Position numbers and translations under genes: made by a program. The notes under the pieces are model-generated. The model was given only the letters and a program-made list of their open reading frames with translations. It was not told the DNA's origin and did not search any database. From contig JALRKV010000014.1 in assembly GCA_023254735.1 (NCBI GenBank), forward strand, positions 1 to 64,000: 64,000 nt of DNA. Reading direction: 5' to 3'. Of the stretch, positions 61,411 through 64,000 are shown one piece after another (within the stretch, counting starts at the first letter, position 1; every line of letters starts with the position of its first letter). The stretch is from Pseudomonadales bacterium. Lineage in GTDB: Bacteria; Pseudomonadota; Gammaproteobacteria; Pseudomonadales; Pseudohongiellaceae.

Positions 61411-63447
61411 TCAATGATAGTCCTTGCTAAACTCTCGGCTCATGAAGAACACGAGAATGTAGAGTAGCCCGAGAAACGCTAAGACCCAAACGCCAATAGA
61501 CTGGCGCTTGGCGCGGATAGGCTCGCCAATGTAGTAGAGAAAATTCACGAGATCTGCAACCGTCTCATCGAACTCAGCCGGCGTTAGACTACCAGTCCCT
61601 TCTACGTGGGTTAGGTCGCACTGCGTGGGGTCGCCAGTTCCGTGGTCGTCACAGACAACGTCACCCTGCAGGTTGTGCAGGGCATTGGGCATGCCGACGT
61701 TTGCAAAAAGCTTGTTGTTAGCACCCAGCGGACGCGACTCATCGTTATAGAACGATTTCATGTATGTGTATAGCCAATCGGGTGTGCGAACGCGCCCGAT
61801 CAGTGTGAGATCTGGAGGCGCCGCACCAAACCAAACCTTGGAGTCTTCCTCGGCCATCGCGTTAGTCATCAGATCGCCAATCGATGATCCGTCGAAAATC
61901 ATGTTCGCCTCGACCAACTCAGCGTCAAGCTCCAGGTCTTCGGCTGTGCGCGCATAGCGCGCATAACCAAGCTCATGACAGCCCGCACAATAGTTCATGT
62001 AGGTGCCCCAGCCACGCTGAAGTGAGCCCTTGTCCTCGAAACTTGTTTCGACATGCATAAGGTCTACATTGCTGGCCTCAGAGGCATGAGCGGTATTGGT
62101 AAGCATCAAGGGGATGACCACCATCGCCGCGATTAGCAGTAACGCACCGATAAGTTGAGGAATGCTAATGAAGCGACCTGTCACGCGCTCGGGCGGAGTT
62201 GCTGTCACTTCTGCACGCGTATACCAAGGCATCGCGAAGAAATAACCGAAATACACGAGCGTCATTATCTGAGCGAGAAGTGTCTTGGCTGGGCTGACGG
62301 ATTGCGTACCAAGCACGCCTAGAATCAGGAACGCGACTACGAAAAGTAGGAGCGCAATGCGGCTAAACTTTCCTTTATAGCGCATTGATTTGACCGGACT
62401 CTTGTCAAGCCACGGCAGCACAAAGAGAATCGCAATCGCACCGAACATGACTAGCATGCCCCAGAATTTCGCATCGATTCCGAATAGTGGGTAGGTAACC
62501 GCACGCAGCATCGAGTAGAACGGGGTGTAATACCACACCGGTGGCACATGCTCTGGAGTTTTCAGTGAATCTGCTTCTTGGAAGTTAGCGATTTCTAGGA
62601 AATAGCCTCCCATTTCTGGCGCGAAGAATACGATCGCACAGAAGACGAACAAGAAGACGATGATGCCCCCTAGATCATGATACATCGTGTAATAAGGATG
62701 GAAAGGAACGCCGTCTAAGGGCACGCCATTCGCATCCTTGTTTTTCTTGATCTCGACGCCGTCAGGATTGTTCGAGCCAACCTCATGCAGTGCAAGAATG
62801 TGCAAGACGACTAAGGCAATTAATACGATCGGCAGTGCGACCACGTGAAGAGCGAAGAAACGATTCAGCGTAGCGCCCGAAATCAGATAATCGCCGCGCA
62901 CCCACACCAAGAGGTCTTCACCGATGACGGGAATCGCGCCGGCTAGCGATACGATAACATTCGCGCCCCAGTATGACATTTGGCCCCAAGGCAACACATA
63001 GCCTAGGAACCCTTCCATCATTAAGACGAGATAAATCGCCATACCGAAGACCCAGATCAACTCGCGGGGTTTTTGGTATGAGCCATACATCATGCCGCGG
63101 AACATGTGGAGATAAACCACAGCAAAGAACGCAGACGCACCGGTTGAGTGCATGTAACGCAGCATCCAGCCATAGTCGACATCACGCATGATGTATTCGA
63201 CGGAGGCAAATGCCGCTTCGGCACTCGCGGTATAATTCATTGTCAACCAGATGCCTGTCAGCAGCTGAATAACCAGCACAACCATCGACAGAACGCCGAA
63301 GAAGTACCAAAAATTGAAGTTTTTGGGAGCGTAGTATTCGCTCATGTGTTTCTTCCAAGCTGACACAATTGGCAGCCTGTCGTCTGTCCAGTCGCGGAGA
63401 CCGACTAATGCACCCATTACGAGGCCGGGCTTGTTTGAATCGCTCAT
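61411..63447 (-). CDS. petBC: Fused cytochrome b / cytochrome c1 of the bc1 complex
   Basis: A single 678-aa frame joins both subunits. Residues about 1-425 are cytochrome b: heme His100/His114 and His201/His216, Qo motif PVWY at 303-306, and eight helices. Residues about 426-678 are cytochrome c1: a helix (430-452) ending NTAHA that looks like a signal-peptidase site, heme motif CAGCH at 487-491, WFGAAPPDLTLIGRVR, and a C-terminal anchor (about 650-668). No stop or second start separates them. Bradyrhizobium FbcH is a known b/c1 polyprotein cut after export; most gammaproteobacteria have two genes. ATGA overlap with the Rieske gene. Confidence 0.93.
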   Translation of the reverse strand: MSDSNKPGLVMGALVGLRDWTDDRLPIVSAWKKHMSEYYAPKNFNFWYFFGVLSMVVLVIQLLTGIWLTMNYTASAEAAFASVEYIMRDVDYGWMLRYMHSTGASAFFAVVYLHMFRGMMYGSYQKPRELIWVFGMAIYLVLMMEGFLGYVLPWGQMSYWGANVIVSLAGAIPVIGEDLLVWVRGDYLISGATLNRFFALHVVALPIVLIALVVLHILALHEVGSNNPDGVEIKKNKDANGVPLDGVPFHPYYTMYHDLGGIIVFLFVFCAIVFFAPEMGGYFLEIANFQEADSLKTPEHVPPVWYYTPFYSMLRAVTYPLFGIDAKFWGMLVMFGAIAILFVLPWLDKSPVKSMRYKGKFSRIALLLFVVAFLILGVLGTQSVSPAKTLLAQIMTLVYFGYFFAMPWYTRAEVTATPPERVTGRFISIPQLIGALLLIAAMVVIPLMLTNTAHASEASNVDLMHVETSFEDKGSLQRGWGTYMNYCAGCHELGYARYARTAEDLELDAELVEANMIFDGSSIGDLMTNAMAEEDSKVWFGAAPPDLTLIGRVRTPDWLYTYMKSFYNDESRPLGANNKLFANVGMPNALHNLQGDVVCDDHGTGDPTQCDLTHVEGTGSLTPAEFDETVADLVNFLYYIGEPIRAKRQSIGVWVLAFLGLLYILVFFMSREFSKDYH

Positions 63448-64000
63448 GCTACTGTCTCCTCGTCGATACCTATGATCAACACGTTGTCGTCCTCAAATGA
63501 ATGCGGCGGCACTTCCATGTTGCGCGATGAAGGTGAACCGCTGTAAACACGTCCAGCGAGGTCGAATCGCGAACCGTGACAGGGGCAGAAGAATCCACCA
63601 CGCCACTCTTCGTCGAAAGGCTGTGCCTTGAGTTCGATATGCGGAGTAGGTGAGCAGAAAAGGTGTGGGCAAAGGCCAACGAGAACCATTACGTCTGGGC
63701 GGCGCGCGCGGTATTCATTTTGCGCATAAGCGGGCTGCTCTGGCTCTTGCGAATCCGGATCGGCGAGGCGATCGGGGTCTTCGTTGAGTGCGGCGAGCAA
63801 TGCCTCGCTGCGCTTCACAACAAAGATAGGACGCCCACGCCATGCAGGGATGGGTCCCAGCATTTCACCGTCTTGTAGACGACTAATATCGATGCGCACA
63901 GGAGCCCCTGCCGCACGCGCTTTGGCGCTTGGATTCCATGACCCCACGAAAGGCACCGCAGCGCCTACTACACCAGCGGCACCAACCGCTGTCGTCGAAC
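63444..64000 (-). CDS. petA: Ubiquinol-cytochrome c reductase Rieske iron-sulfur subunit, partial (N-terminus beyond right edge)
   Basis: Rieske protein of bc1, moving electrons from ubiquinol to cytochrome c1. The frame is open to the right edge, with AVGAAGVVGAAVPFVGSWNPSAKARA as the hydrophobic anchor region (shown in part), so the twin-Arg start lies outside. Cluster-binding boxes are CPHLFC and CPCHGSRFD. Box 1 differs from the usual CTHLGC at two places. The second box and PPHSF near the end are normal. First gene of the bc1 operon, overlapping the b/c1 gene by 4 bp. Confidence 0.95.
   Translation of the reverse strand, partial: STTAVGAAGVVGAAVPFVGSWNPSAKARAAGAPVRIDISRLQDGEMLGPIPAWRGRPIFVVKRSEALLAALNEDPDRLADPDSQEPEQPAYAQNEYRARRPDVMVLVGLCPHLFCSPTPHIELKAQPFDEEWRGGFFCPCHGSRFDLAGRVYSGSPSSRNMEVPPHSFEDDNVLIIGIDEETVA

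Overview
The window looks like core chromosome of a free-living, probably marine, aerobic gammaproteobacterium. Gene order follows the Pseudomonas type: rnpB-rsmI-lpoA-yraN-diaA-dolP-sspBA-cytochrome bc1, a full mraZ-to-lpxC division cluster followed by secA, and ampDE-nadC-pilA-pilC-pilD-coaE-yacG. I infer a relative of the Cellvibrionales/Halieaceae rather than Pseudomonas itself, with low confidence at family level. No phage, insertion sequence, integrase or CRISPR array is visible.

Layout. 1-10.6 kb is mixed housekeeping and accessory: a VanY-type carboxypeptidase (cut by the left edge), the FabY-type ketoacyl-ACP synthase, class I fumarase, two crotonases, a membrane J-domain/VWA gene pair, tRNA-Leu(UAG), a membrane coiled-coil protein, a PuuD-like membrane protein and sodB. 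Two short tandem-repeat arrays lie around the last two genes. 10.8-19.6 kb holds groEL-groES with a sigma-32-like promoter, fxsA, an alkyltransferase-like repair protein, AmpG-like permease, yajQ, a FecCD/ATPase transporter pair and aceF. 19.6-26.4 kb has aceE, ampE, ampD, nadC, a secreted HNH-type nuclease and a small cytochrome c. 26.9-30.5 kb is pilA-pilC-pilD-coaE-yacG, with no pilB between pilA and pilC. 30.5-54.8 kb reads leftward as one long cell-envelope block: mraZ, rsmH, ftsL, ftsI, murE, murF, mraY, murD, ftsW, murG, murC, ddl, ftsQ, ftsA, ftsZ, lpxC, an M23 peptidase, secA, argJ, mutT. 55.0-64.0 kb holds rnpB, rsmI, lpoA, yraN, diaA, dolP, sspB, sspA and the bc1 complex.

Together the genes cover peptidoglycan precursor synthesis, septation, peptidoglycan recycling (AmpD, AmpE, AmpG-like) and PBP activation (LpoA), plus pyruvate oxidation, fatty-acid initiation and respiratory electron transfer.

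The most unusual points are: cytochrome b and cytochrome c1 encoded as one 678-residue reading frame; a Rieske protein with CPHLFC in place of the usual CTHLGC; six in-phase decamers at the mraZ promoter, five starting GTGG, with the -10 element in the sixth; the missing pilB; and a 12-bp repeat after sodB that repeats the last codons and the stop in frame. I found no clearly new defence or mobile system; the J-domain/VWA pair and the secreted HNH protein are the best candidates for undescribed function.
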